64,000 nucleotides of DNA. Origin: Tubiluchus corallicola (Eukaryota > Priapulida > Priapulimorpha > Priapulimorphida > Tubiluchidae). The notes beneath the pieces were generated by a model. That model did no database searches. It had not been told where the DNA came from and saw only the letters and a program-made list of their open reading frames with translations. A program made the position numbers and the translations under genes. This document shows, one piece after another, positions 12,092 to 27,830 of the stretch (its first letter is position 1; every line of letters begins with the position of its first letter). Where the stretch lies: contig JAQGDQ010000767.1 of the NCBI GenBank assembly GCA_030141605.1, forward strand, positions 1-64,000, given 5' to 3'.

Positions 12092-15000
12092 AATATAAAA
12101 AAATAATAATAACAACAATAATAACAACAACAACAACAACAATAAAAATAATAATAATAATAATAACAACAATAATAACAACAACAACAACAATAATAAC
12201 AATAATAATATTGCAAATTGACACCAGACAAAAGACAACATGTTACTCGAAGGTTAGTCTGTTTTCCATAACAAGTTTGTCCATAACAACGCAATATTTC
12301 ACCTGACTCGGCGCGTACTCGTAGAAATATTGCTTGTACTCGTCCAGCCACACTTCGGCTAGTCGCACGCAATTACGGAAGTAGTTTGTGCCCGCCGGCC
12401 AAGTGTAAGGAAACTTCGTACGGTAAATATGGCCCACATGAGAGCACGGAGCCGTGACCAATGACCCGCCGCACATCCAGACCTGCAACGTCCAAAGTAG
12501 GTAGAAATTTCAAGTTTTCTAAACTGCAAGATTAGAGTTGTAGTTTTAGATTTGAAACTGTTACTTTTAGTTAATTAATGTTTTCAATTACCGTCTGCAG
12601 TACAAGAACAAAGAAGACGACAAAGGAAATGTCAATGGTGTCAAGTAAAGGTCAAACAAAGGTCAAATGCATTTGCTGTTAAATCTAAAGATACAAGAAC
12701 AAAGAAAACTACAACGAAATGTCAATGGTGCCAAGCAAAGGTCAAACAAAGGTCAAATGCATTTGCTGTTAAATCTAAAGATACAAGAACAAAGAAAACT
12801 ACAACGAAATGTCAATGGTGCCAAGCAAAGGTCAAACAAAGGTCAAATGCATTTGCTGTTAAATCTAAAAATCCAAGAACAAAAAAGACGACAAAGTAAA
12901 TGTCAATGGTGTCAAGTAAAGGTCAAACAAAGGTCAAATGAATTTGCTGTTAAATCTAAAAATACAAGAACAAAGAAAACAACAAAGGAAATGTCAATGG
13001 TGTCAAGTAAAGGTCAAACAAAGGTCGAATGCATTTGCTGTGAAATCTAAAAATACGAGAACAAAGAAGACGACAAAGGAAATGTCAATGGTGTCAAGTA
13101 AAGGTCAAACAAAGGTCAAATGCATTTGCTATTAAATCTAAAATTACAAGAACAAAGAAAACAACAAAGGAAATGTCAATGGTGTCAAGTAAAGGTCAAA
13201 CAAAGGTCGAATGCATTTGCTGTGAAATCTAAAAATCAGTTAACAAATAGACTGCAAAGAACTGCTTTTGGATGGCTTCACACAGCATACCACTTGTTCT
13301 GCTTGTTCAGTACCTCATTTCAAAAACTTCACATGATAACTACCCCTAATGCCTACATTAAGCATCACCCTGTTCTCAAGGGTTGGTCCTGAGCATGCAG
13401 AATGGCAAACAGTATAAAAAATGTGCATTTTTAAATAGTTATGCACCTAGGCAACCATTCAATCACCGTTCAATCAATACTTACGTGGTTTACCGGGTGA
13501 GTGAACATCTCGCAGTATGGCAGATTTGCTTAGCAAATTTTGAGTGATGGTGAATTAGCATTTTAATAACACGCAGTGTATAATTTAACATTCACTGCAT
13601 TGCTAGCACGGCTGTCTGAAGTTGTCTCCTCTCTTAAACATGAGAAAACATTGTGTTAATGTGAATGTGAACACTGCATTAACTCATCGTAAAAAGTAAG
13701 GTCTTCTAAGACGTAAAATGATGTGAACACTTTAACACTACCTCAGTGTTACAAGTTTATCTTACCTTAAAAGACAACTCCAAATTTTCACCACCCCAGA
13801 CATCGTACTCCGGATCATAAGTTCCCAAAGTTTCAAACCAATTTTTGTTTATTGCAAACAGACCGCCTGCCATGGTAGGAGTTCTGAAAAAGCGTAATTG
13901 ACTTAGTTATCAGTTAATTTAACTCGAGAACTGCGCTGACGATCAGAAATTTAGAGATAGCACAGAACAGGCCACAATCTTAATGTTACTGATGCCACAT
14001 TCTTCAGGTGCATTGAGACAAGCGAGTTTACTCTGCGACTACAACGTTTAGAAGTAATTCGCAGTAACGCGAGTAACTTCTGACCATGCTTGCGAGCTAC
14101 AACGAGAGATAGCACAGAACAGGCCAAAATCTTAATCACAATCTCAATGTTACTCATGCCACATTCTTAAGGTGCATTGACGCAAGCGAGTTTACTCTGC
14201 GACTACAACGTTTAGAAGTAATTTGCAGTAACTCGAGTAACTTCTGACCACGCTTGCGAGCTACTGCGAGTGGAGTTACCGAAAAAACTCGCTACTCTGA
14301 ATGCGCCATTAGTATCGAGTACCGTCCCCCATAATACGTTACTATCGGGTACCATCCCCCATAATACGTTACTATCGGGTACCGTCCCCCATAATACGTT
14401 AGCATCGGTACCGTCCCCCACAATACGTTACTATCGGGTACCGTCCCCCATAATACGTTAGTAACGGGTACTGTCCCCCATAATACGTTAGCATCGGTAC
14501 CGTCCCCCACAATACGTTAGCATCGGTACCGTCCCCCACAATACGTTACTATCGGGTACCGTCCCCCATAATACATTACTATCGGGTACCGTCCCCCACA
14601 ATACGTTAGCATTGGTACCGTCCCCCACAATACGTTACTATCGGGTACCGTCCCCCATAATACGTTAGTAACGGGTACCGTCCCCCATAATAGGTTACTA
14701 TCAGGTACCATCTCCCATACTAATGGCGCGTTTAGACTAGACAGTTTTCTCTCGTGAGTTTTCCCTCTGACCACAAGCTCGCAAGTTTATCGCGGACTCT
14801 GCGAGTTGTGTCGGCAAGTTTTTGCAAACTTTCTGAGAATTGCTGAGTTTACGATACTCTCAGGGAGTGTTCACAAGTGAAAACTCACTAGCGTAAACCC
14901 GTCGTTACAATTCAAAAGGCAATTAAAAGCAAAACTTATTCGAATTTTAGCTGATGTTAAATTTCAAAGATAATTTTATACCTTGTTCTTATAGTAAAAT

Positions 15001-18000
15001 TTCTATCTGTTTTATACTACTACTGATTACTTGATTGTATGCATTATTTTGAGTCCTAACATACAAGATACAGTAGATACACTGCGCGAACTTAAAAAAA
15101 ATCCACGCATTGTGGAAGCACTGAGAAAGTACACCTCTTTAAATAGCGTAATGGTTTTTAATCCTTGGTCAATTTGGTGTGAGTCCTATAAGTCTACTAG
15201 TTCTACTATAAACTCTACATCTTGGTTACGAACATAAGAGATCTTAACACTATCGTTTCCTTACCTAATCATTATCTGATCTGTAAGATTTATACTCATC
15301 CAATTACAATTTAATTCACTAAATTTATTCACCTATCGTCCTTCTCCATTGTAATGAATAAAAGGAACCACTAAATTTCGGCGTACCTGACTGGGTCGAC
15401 GCTTGTAAGGCCTTCAGAAACCCGGCGCTGCTTTTCCCCTGGTGGCAAAACAATCCAGTTGAAAACAAGTGGCCAGGTAAAACCTCCCACATAGATGTTC
15501 TTCGAAACGTCTAATGAATTTTCGAAAGCAAAGTCTTTAGTACCAATGACCGGAATGACGGGAACGGTAACGGTCCGGTTGTTCCGCGCGATGGGGTCAA
15601 TAAGTGCTGGAAGCCAGCCTGCAGGAAAAAACTCGTGTGGTAGAAGCCAAACGATTTTACACTTCTTCTGTCTGTATGAACCATTTGATAAATATCTCTG
15701 TGTGAAAAGTAAAAGTAAATGTGAACGATACTTTAACCTGCATGCAGACCCGACGAGAGCCCAGGGCCAAGGGTATCTGGGAGGGGGAGAGGGGGAGATT
15801 AAGGACCCAGCTAAGTTTTTTCTCCAAAAAGTTTTCTACGTGGACTATATACAGTGACCACAGCACCAATGTCGTAGGTTCTTACAGTATGTCTTTAATG
15901 CAGTCATTCCCGTGTTTAGTTCGGCTTCACGTAATGTTTTGTCACTTATCAAGTTAATCTAATTAAATTTAAATATGTCTACCAGTTGACTCATCTACTG
16001 CTTGAAAACGCTAAAGATAATAAGATGTGAGGAGATTTTCAAATGTAGTAATTTGTCATATTACATTAATGAAGTATAATTTCTGATGAGACACCTAGAA
16101 ATATCTAAACATACATTTAAACACAAAAAAGATCTTAAAATGTATATCTGAAACAGACAATATCTATCTATAGTACATCTGCAGTTCACTAAATGATGTA
16201 AACCTTTGGCAAAATTTTATGCACAACCTGTATAAGATACGATTGTCAATTGGACATTGTCAAAAACCATGAAAAAACTTTCCTTTAATGACAAACAATC
16301 AAACTGACTACAAAAATGCAAACCACACCCAAAGTTGCGCCTCCAGAACAAGTATAGAGAAAATTTCCTAAGAGTGAAGTGAACGATCTGCTCTCTAGAC
16401 CACGTGATTAGCCGACAAAAATACCCGATCAGATAACTACTCAAGAGAAGCCTACCTACTGTACACTCGCAATGTGAATCCTGATAGACCAGGACTTCTC
16501 CCGAGGCATGTTTCCCTCCTATTAGCCGAGCCCGTATGAGACCTTCTCTTTTGCTCGCTCTGACAATCTTTACTTTTTTCATTGTGCTCACATATTCTTC
16601 CAGGGGTTTGTTTGTATGACCTGTTAAAAGCACCAGCTCTCTGTCACCAGATAATGAAAGAACAATTCAAGTTCAAATAAATTACAGAGTCATCCGGAGA
16701 AAGACGGGGTATACAGCCAAGTGCTCACTGTGACCAAAATTAAGCAATGTTAAAGCTGATGAGTGAATAGCTGGTGGCAACCTAACTTAAATACTCACTC
16801 TGGAAAGTTGAACTCGCTGTGCAAATTGTGGCTGTTTACCTCATTAAGAACAGATCTATTTACATCACAGCAAAAATGATAAATGCTGAATTACAGCTTT
16901 GTTTATATCACACCAAAGTGTATAAAATGGTCACCATAATAAGCAACGTTTTTGGATATGTATACATATACACATAATATTAATAATTGTAATATGGACA
17001 GTTTACATTCTTATTACACAAAATGAAATTTAAGGTTTACTTCTCTTGGAAAAATCGTCTACGAGTATTATCTCGTGTAGGATGTCAGCTGGAGATCTGT
17101 CCAAGACGCTGTGTACGGTCCGCAGTAAAACAGACAGCGCCTCCTCGTGGAATACAATGATCACGCTGACCGTGGGTAAGTTCTTCAAGTAGGATTGCTT
17201 TAAACAGCTAAAAATAAAACCACAAAAGCACCTTCAGTTGTCATAAAGTCATAAACATATGACCGCGTTGTTGCCGTTAATCATGTTGGCCTCATTTGCT
17301 TTAATAAATTCACAAGATTATGATGGCAGTAACGAATGAATGGTGGCAATGATGGTATAGTGGAAACCATTGAAATTTAAGACAAAAAGGAGTAATGTTA
17401 CAGTTTGTAGAGCTGACAAACTTCTATCTTCTTGCGTAAAAATTCACAAAACTTTAATATAAAAGCAAGTAGCTTATAACAAAATAAAGGAACAAATTTC
17501 CAGGCCAGAACTCTGGCTTTCTGCTAGTCTGACAACTCTCTTTTGCTCCATTCTGCTCTGTCTCCCTAAACTTGCCCAACGAGTTCACTAATCAAGGTGT
17601 TATTATATCTATGGCTCAGGTACAACTTAGTCAGGCGCAATAGTAAATCCAAAAATGCATTACTATATAAAGTAAAAATTAAGAAATACAGTGTAATTAG
17701 CAATTTACATCCTCTGACAAGCAAGAAACTTGTACTAACTTACTCTGGATGTCGCATATCAGGTAAACGCCTACGTAAAGATATCTGGTCACTCAAATAC
17801 TCATCAAAATCATTTTTGGCTATGCCGCGATTATAGAGATGACGTTGTTCGGGCGTTAGTTCCTCCTTCTTTGTCATTATTGGCTTGCCCATGTCTCCCG
17901 GACCTCCCGGAACCGGGCTGAAGTAAAAACATCTGATGATTGAAACGAAATTACAAAGTCTCAATGACGAGAAAATTGACATTTTAATAGAAACTTTTCT

Positions 18001-18906
18001 TTCATAATGGCAGGGGCAGCTCGTAGTTAAAGTTAGTGGGTGCTGCTTTACACAATATGTACACTTTACGTACAGGGTGTTCTAAAAGAAGTGCTATAGT
18101 AGAAATGAGTTGAACAAATTGCAAAAGAATATACATGAATAATGGGTGCCATAGTAGTTTTCATTGCAATGCTTTCTAAAGTTTATGCGTTCTACGTACA
18201 GGTTGTTCCAAAAGAAGCAATACAATAGAAATATCCTGGAGAGAAATATGTATACAGACTTACTGATTCTCTATGGTGTAATATAGGTATGCTTATAGCA
18301 TTTGTTAGTGCGCTATTTCTTTTGGAACAGCCTATCTTATGGCTTCACTAAAAATTATTTGTGTGTGAAGATACTCTAGTTAGTTTTAAGTACATGAGTA
18401 AGTTAAATGGCACTTTCTCCACACTAATAACACTTATAGCAGTAAAATGTTAATAAGTACTTTAGTTTTCAGTGCTTTAGTAAGTTTTAAGCACGTTAGT
18501 GATTTCTAAGTACTTACTCCACAATTAAAGTCTTGTTACCACAAACAACTTTCCGAGGCTCATCTGGTGAAATCAAATTGGAACGTTTCGCATCGCCAAA
18601 GGTGTCATTTTGAGTAGTAGTATTTGTCGCCTCTATCATGATGATAGTGTCGGCCCGTTTTGGCTTTGAGTTCGTCAAAACTAACCGAAGAGGCTGAAGA
18701 GGCTGAACAGCCGAACTGCTGAAAGACGCGGTTAGCATAGTGATTCCGGTGGTAATTTTCGACAATGTACCGCTCCTTTTTTTAATGAATAACCTATCGT
18801 TAATAAGAATGGATACGTCGCCAGCAATGAGTTTATGCATCACAAGAACTAAGCTAATGTACAAGAAAGCTAGCAATACCGGGTGTCGAAGTAACTTACG
18901 CAACAT
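8189..18906 (-). CDS. GALNT: polypeptide N-acetylgalactosaminyltransferase, copy 1 (complete, 11 exons)
   Basis: Transfers GalNAc from UDP-GalNAc to Ser/Thr of proteins, the first step of mucin-type O-glycosylation, in the Golgi (family knowledge). Exons join in frame into 652 codons plus stop: 18906-18518, 17917-17744, 17207-17041, 16620-16456, 15618-15387, 13883-13766, 12482-12303, 11677-11540, 10879-10763, 10306-10178, 8338-8189. Visible parts are a short cytoplasmic tail and signal anchor (about residues 8-28), a stem, a GT-A glycosyltransferase domain with FHEEALS (family usual FHNEAWS), the metal-binding DSH at 291-293, HVGH at 430-433 and WGGEN at 405-409, then a ricin-type lectin domain (522-650) with CLDS, CMDA and CLEV repeats and NQLW, NQYW and QQQW. 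All key residues are present, so it is probably active. The DSHCEC stretch recalls GALNT4/12-type members, but orthology is not settled. A likely 5' UTR intron ends at CTGTAG just before the ATG. Confidence 0.96.
8364..9836. repeat. 43-bp tandem array (~34 copies) carrying AGGTCATGACCT
   Basis: The unit has CTGCAAACAGGTACGAAGG then TCATGACCTAAGAGG, period 43 bp, in the last intron of GalNAc-T 1. Most units contain the perfect 12-bp palindrome AGGTCATGACCT (first at 8380-8391), an inverted repeat of AGGTCA with no spacer, known as the palindromic thyroid-hormone response element. Some units are mutated (GGCCATGACC, GGTCATGAGC, GGTCACGACC). Whether it binds anything is untested. Confidence 0.95.
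10178..10306 (-). CDS. GALNT: GalNAc-T 1 exon 10: lectin repeat beta
   Basis: 129 nt, 43 codons. It contains CMDA and NQYW, the second ricin-B repeat. The acceptor is CTTGCAG and the donor GTAAGT. Confidence 0.92.
10532..10586. repeat. (CT)n microsatellite
   Basis: CT dinucleotide run in intron 9 of GalNAc-T 1, within a pyrimidine-rich stretch. Confidence 0.95.
10763..10879 (-). CDS. GALNT: GalNAc-T 1 exon 9: lectin repeat alpha
   Basis: 117 nt, 39 codons. It contains CLDS and ends NQ, with the LW of the QxW motif encoded at the start of the next exon. Confidence 0.9.
10955..11155. repeat. short degenerate tandem repeat (GTCACAGGTAAAAA)
   Basis: About 13 imperfect copies of a 14-17 bp unit in intron 8 of GalNAc-T 1. 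Confidence 0.85.
11540..11677 (-). CDS. GALNT: GalNAc-T 1 exon 8: linker to lectin domain
   Basis: 138 nt, 46 codons. It encodes [19 protein letters not shown] and [10 protein letters not shown], the conserved helix and linker after the catalytic domain. Confidence 0.92.
11740..11935. mobile_element. dispersed repeat, relative at 51590-51710
   Basis: This segment shares GGCAAAACAAACTGTC-like sequence, TAATGCC and a pyrimidine-rich run with the opposite strand of 51590-51710. The CAGTCAAACCTTGCTATA start near 11764 resembles pogo-type ends. No target-site duplication is clear. Confidence 0.4.
12028..12211. repeat. (TAA/CAA)n microsatellite
   Basis: Alternating TAA and CAA trinucleotide blocks 70-90 bp from the donor of exon 7 (intron 7 of GalNAc-T 1). 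They give long Leu-, Tyr- or Cys-rich frames on the minus strand that are not genes. Confidence 0.95.
12303..12482 (-). CDS. GALNT: GalNAc-T 1 exon 7: end of catalytic domain
   Basis: 180 nt, 60 codons, phase 0. It encodes [18 protein letters not shown] (third metal-ligand His) and [13 protein letters not shown], in canonical order. Confidence 0.95.
12595..13238. repeat. ~90-bp tandem array (7 copies) carrying AGGTCA-N5-AGGTCA
   Basis: Units of 90-91 bp in intron 6 of GalNAc-T 1. Each unit holds AGGTCA, spacer AACAA, AGGTCA (first at 12649-12665), a direct repeat with 5-bp spacing (DR5), the classic retinoic-acid-receptor element. Five of seven units are perfect; two read AGGTCG in the second half-site (near 13022 and 13204). 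Frames through the array on the plus strand are by-products of the period. Confidence 0.93.
13766..13883 (-). CDS. GALNT: GalNAc-T 1 exon 6: WGGEN motif
   Basis: 118 nt, ending in phase 0. It encodes [15 protein letters not shown] and [14 protein letters not shown], the Gal/GalNAc-T motif that contacts donor and acceptor. The matching exon of copy 2 is beyond the right edge of the window. Confidence 0.95.
13955..14262. repeat. ~150-bp direct duplication
   Basis: Two adjacent copies begin at AGAGATAGCACAGAACAGGC (13955 and 14105) and run through CTGCGACTACAACGTTTAG and TTGCGAGCTAC. They lie in intron 5 of GalNAc-T 1 and form the left part of a fold-back-like structure. Confidence 0.85.
14300..14727. 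mobile_element. fold-back-like element with 30-bp minisatellite core
   Basis: About 13 copies of a 29-30 bp unit (GGTACCGTCCCCCATAATAC then GTTACTATC) are bracketed by inverted repeats GCGCCATTAGTAT (14300) and ATACTAATGGCGC (14716). The similarity of the arms extends outward (left to about 14160, right to about 14830). Long inverted arms around tandem repeats are the hallmark of fold-back elements. Copy 2 has the same array, inverted, at 63648 to the window end. Confidence 0.6.
15387..15618 (-). CDS. GALNT: GalNAc-T 1 exon 5: catalytic domain, variable segment
   Basis: 232 nt, one codon longer than in copy 2. Residues 299-333 ([14 protein letters not shown] onward) are identical in both copies. 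Residues 334-361, which include [11 protein letters not shown], differ at many positions and by one codon. Phase 1 in, phase 2 out. Confidence 0.93.
16456..16620 (-). CDS. GALNT: GalNAc-T 1 exon 4: DSH metal-binding motif
   Basis: 165 nt, phase 1 both ends. It encodes [12 protein letters not shown] and ends in [10 protein letters not shown], where Asp291 and His293 form the DXH manganese site. Copy 2 has [10 protein letters not shown]; Leu before the Asp is the more usual residue. Confidence 0.95.
16690..16830 (+). mobile_element. SINE-like repeat, possible 5S-rRNA-like promoter
   Basis: A segment with GTTAAA- and AAGCAATGTTAAAGC-like sequence is related to 24955-25060, where ACCAAGGTTAAACAGTGC, CAGTGAATGCCTGG recall the 3' half (A/C-box region) of 5S rRNA. 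It is present in copy 2 at 60680-60790, so it is older than the duplication. Confidence 0.4.
17041..17207 (-). CDS. GALNT: GalNAc-T 1 exon 3: start of GT-A domain
   Basis: 167 nt. It encodes [29 protein letters not shown] and EIILVDDFS, the nucleotide-sugar binding start of the family. Phase 2 in, phase 1 out. One residue differs from copy 2. Confidence 0.95.
17744..17917 (-). CDS. GALNT: GalNAc-T 1 exon 2: stem to catalytic domain
   Basis: 174 nt, phase 2 at both ends. It contains [12 protein letters not shown] and the family stretch [14 protein letters not shown] just before the catalytic domain. One residue differs from copy 2 (Asp to Gly in AKNDFDEY). Confidence 0.93.
18071..18337. mobile_element. 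mariner-like MITE with nested ends
   Basis: TACAGGGTGTTCTAAAAGAA at 18071 and the inverse of AGGCTGTTCCAAAAGAAAT at about 18315-18337 form inverted ends of the common 'ACAGGGTGTYCYAAAAG' mariner type. A third end-like sequence sits at 18200. Both GalNAc-T copies carry it in intron 1 (copy 2 about 58980-59372). Confidence 0.65.
18518..18906 (-). CDS. GALNT: GalNAc-T 1 exon 1: anchor and stem
   Basis: 389 nt from the ATG to a GTAAGT donor, ending in phase 2. It encodes the basic tail, one hydrophobic anchor (type II topology) and a Ser/Thr-rich stem. It is the same length as copy 2 exon 1, with 11 amino-acid differences over 129 residues. Confidence 0.92.
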
Positions 18907-19329
18907 GTTGCTACAGACAACCTGGTTGGGTGCTAATTACGAATATTTGAATGTTTCACTTTTTTTCAATTTGCATTTATAGTAAATAATAATAATTCAC
19001 TAAAACCAGAACTGAACATACTTAATGCATAGTGCAATGTAAGTTGTGAAAACTGCTAACATTTTGACTACATGTGCATTATATTATATCACCCACGTAA
19101 TGAACAGCAGGTAACAGGTGTGAATATGTTAATAACTAGTTAGTTATGCCAACATGCAAAAATTGGTGCATTTCTGTATAAAAGAGACTGCATTATTGTA
19201 TAGTTGTAATTTATTTTAGATGTGAATTTGATTGTATTGTAATTTTATTGTGTTATACTGTAAACTTTTCATGATGTACTGTATCTTTGATACGAAATAA
19301 AGATTTACCATTATTACTATTGTATTGTT

Positions 19330-19460
19330 CACTGTAAACTCATTGCATGTGCCATAAGTGTGCTGACGCATCAGTCAGAATGGTCACGTGACCGCCTATT
19401 GTTTCAACACGCACGTGTCTGTAGAAGACGGAGTAGTGGATTTTAAGACTCTGTTGCATT
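19330..19460 (-). promoter_or_regulatory. conserved upstream region with paired CACGTG boxes (GalNAc-T 1)
   Basis: Two CACGTG palindromes lie about 25 bp apart (near 19385 and 19411). The matching region of copy 2 (57300-57420) keeps both. It lies 430-550 bp upstream of the ATG, and a splice acceptor directly precedes that ATG, so a non-coding first exon and promoter here are plausible. Inference only. Confidence 0.4.
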
Positions 19461-19889
19461 TTTCTAATTCCTTTGGTGTTTAGAACAGTGCATCATTATT
19501 GATTTCATTTTGTGTGTTTACTGTTTCTTTACTAAACAATTATAAGCAGTCGTTGAAGTGTTTGAACTCGTTTGTCGTTAAAAATTAAGCATCTAATTAG
19601 CATGTTCTCCACAGTATCTCTGAAGGTTGTGCAATGAGACAGGGCATCGCATCAATAACCACTATACAGCAGATTAAAAAAAATTCATTACGGCGTATCT
19701 CAGTTACGTAGAAAGAAAAAACAAGCATCTATTCTACTTTTATTATTGTATTGTGTATTAATGTCGTGAATATAAAATGTTAAAATTGCACATAATAATA
19801 TTAAACTTGTTTGTTTGTGTATAATAATGCCTAATCTATAGATTTGTGCACAGTTAGCAATACTTAGTACAAAAATTTCTAAATTGTGC

Positions 19890-20232
19890 TTTTGTAGTTA
19901 AACCTATCAAAACTGTATGCTTACACGTAAGAACATTATTATTGTACAGTTGTAAATAATTGTAGTTAAATCTGTCAAACTGTATGCTTATACATAACAA
20001 CGTTATTATTGTATAGTTGTAAATAATTGTAGTTTAATCTGTCAAAACTGTATGCTTATACGTAACAACGTTATTATTGTATAGTTGTAAATAATTGTAG
20101 TTTAATCTGTGAAAACTGTATGCTTATACGTAACAACGTTATTATTGTATAGTTGTAAATAATTGTAGTTTAATCTGTGAAAACTGTATGCTTATACGTA
20201 ACAACGTTATTATTGTATAGTTGTAAATAATG
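19890..20232. repeat. 68-bp tandem repeat, 5 copies
   Basis: TATGCTTATACGTAACAACG recurs every 68 bp (20051, 20119, 20187), with earlier, more diverged copies. It is just outside the block B homology, between GalNAc-T 1 and claudin A. Confidence 0.92.
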
Positions 20233-21160
20233 CTATACGGCTGCAGAAAAAGACATTAAAATTGAACACATTTCCCACAATTACGACAATTTATTATCCA
20301 AAACTTTACACTAAAAATAATTTAGATTTCAAATTTGAAGTAAAGTTACTATTCTACGTAAAAAACACAGTTGAGGCAGGACGTAAGATGATGTATCCTT
20401 CCAACAAATCTTCCTGACCTTAACAATGCAATAAAAATAAAGGCCATGTCATTCTTTCTAATATCAGTTTTTTTCAATCATTATTTTACTTACAAAAAAT
20501 TACAATAAACCTATGCACAATTAAGAAAACATTAATAAAAAGCAAAAACTACCAACTAAAACAAAAAAAATGAAACGACACCTCGTTATTATGCTTTCCC
20601 ATTAAAAAACTTAAAAATCACTAAAATAACTTTCTGAAGATACACAAGTGAGCATTTTCTGAAATTATATAATCTAGACGTAGTTCAACATCTTAACTCC
20701 TTCACATGAAACAACTTTCAAGAAGCTATGATAGTCAAAATTATCTTTTATATGTTATTTACATTTCTGGAACTAAAATATGTCTCTGTGAATACACCGA
20801 AAGAGCTTTTCTTCCGCGAAATTTACGCTAGCGACAATTCAAGACTCCGGTGACTGAACGCACAAAAAACACAGTACAGTTAGCTCACTGAGCTACAATT
20901 GTAATTAAGAAAAATAATTAATTAACGACTGTACACGGCTAATCTCATACAGGTATTATGGGTTATATACATACATAACTGCTACTGCAAGTTTGCTTTT
21001 ACAAAAACTTTGAAAATTGTTCGAAATGCTCTAGAAATTTCATCCAAAGAAACGAGTGCTGGTGCTGAGAGACCCAGTCCTCTGCACTGTAAACAATGAA
21101 CTAGGTCATCCTGCAATGTAAAGCGTAGACCCTTTTGTGCAATAAAAGAAGCGGGTCCCA
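20233..21160. other. intergenic, no gene seen
   Basis: AT-rich sequence between the 68-bp repeat and the 3' end of claudin A. I see no coding exon. TTTATT at 21167-21172 is a possible AATAAA signal for claudin A on the minus strand, about 240 bp past its stop. Confidence 0.5.
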
Positions 21161-21413
21161 TTTTCCTTTATTTTAAAAGCAGAGTTGGTCCTAAAAGTAT
21201 TTAGTAGAGATACACACAACTGAGAAAGGACGGAAATGGCACGAAAATGGACGGCACAAGGAAGAAGATGGACGCGGCATGAAAGTAAATATAACTTGGC
21301 TGCCTTGTTGCTTTTACGCAACACAAACATTCACTGTAAAGCCAAGTTACAACCATTTAAAAATCATTCTCCATTATTCGCTCTTGTATTTGTCCACGGG
21401 TAGATAAAGTAGA

Positions 21414-27042
<5,629 letters not shown>

Positions 27043-27409
27043 CTTAATGATACGGATGCTGCAAATCTAAGAAAAGAAAGAATTAATTTGTGACTATAAA
27101 TTGTTTTGAGTAGGTATAACAGTATATACCATATATAATTTCACAATCATGTTTATTCACTACAATGCCGAACTCTAAGAATTGCTCTTTTTGCTTAAAG
27201 AACAAGAAAAGGGGTACCTGAAGTAAGTTTTAAAAAAATTGCCTTAAAAAAATTATACTACATTACAGTAATTTTATGCACATACCATATTCGCGTTGAA
27301 AGGAATTTTAGTTTGTTTTCATTTTAAATCTCCCGCAATACTGTTCCGAAGTCGACATTACATGACGTCACTAGGCCAAGTAAATCAGGGGTAGAAAAGG
27401 AAATGTTAA

Positions 27410-27830
27410 ATTATGGCCCAAAAAACTTTCCATGCAAAGTTATATTACTTAGCATTTCACTTACCTGCTGGAAAGACTTGCGTAACTAGAAATAATTTAA
27501 AATGTTTGTGCCAATTGGTAAAACGTCGTGACTCACCATTCAGGGTGCGGACTCACTAACCAAAAACGTATTTTTAATCTTATTGACAAGATACAGTAAC
27601 TTAAAATTTTGCTTAATTAGCAACATGCAAGCTACGAATGCTCTGATTATTTTTTCAAACCTTATTTAGTGTTATCGAAATTTACTTCAAAGGTTTTATA
27701 CAGTGATGCACGCCATGCATACGAAAAGTTAGTATACATGTAACTTGTAAGTGGTATAAAATTTCAAAATTTTTTTTTAAGCTTTATGTAAGTGGAGGGT
27801 TTTCTTGTGCTTTAATTGTGGTCTTACCTA
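27410..27830. repeat. diverged dispersed repeat, relative at 49655-50130
   Basis: Both segments share, in order, TTTAAAATGTTTGT, AAAACGTC, ATCTTATTGACAA, TGATTA-TTTTTTCAAAC, ATAAAATTTCA and GTTTTCTTGT. Both are on the plus strand although the claudin genes differ in orientation. Function and class unknown. Confidence 0.7.

Larger units (their letters stand above)
14000..19772 (-). repeat. GALNT: duplicated block B, copy 1 (GalNAc-T 1 exons 1-5 and upstream)
   Basis: Matches the reverse complement of 56993-64000, including introns and about 870 bp upstream of the start codon. Homology ends near 19772 (GTCGTGAATA). Introns differ by element insertions in either copy. Confidence 0.92.

Noticed and set aside
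12667-13392. Plus-strand frames with a 30-residue period
   Set aside because: Produced by the ~90-bp intronic array, antisense to GalNAc-T 1.
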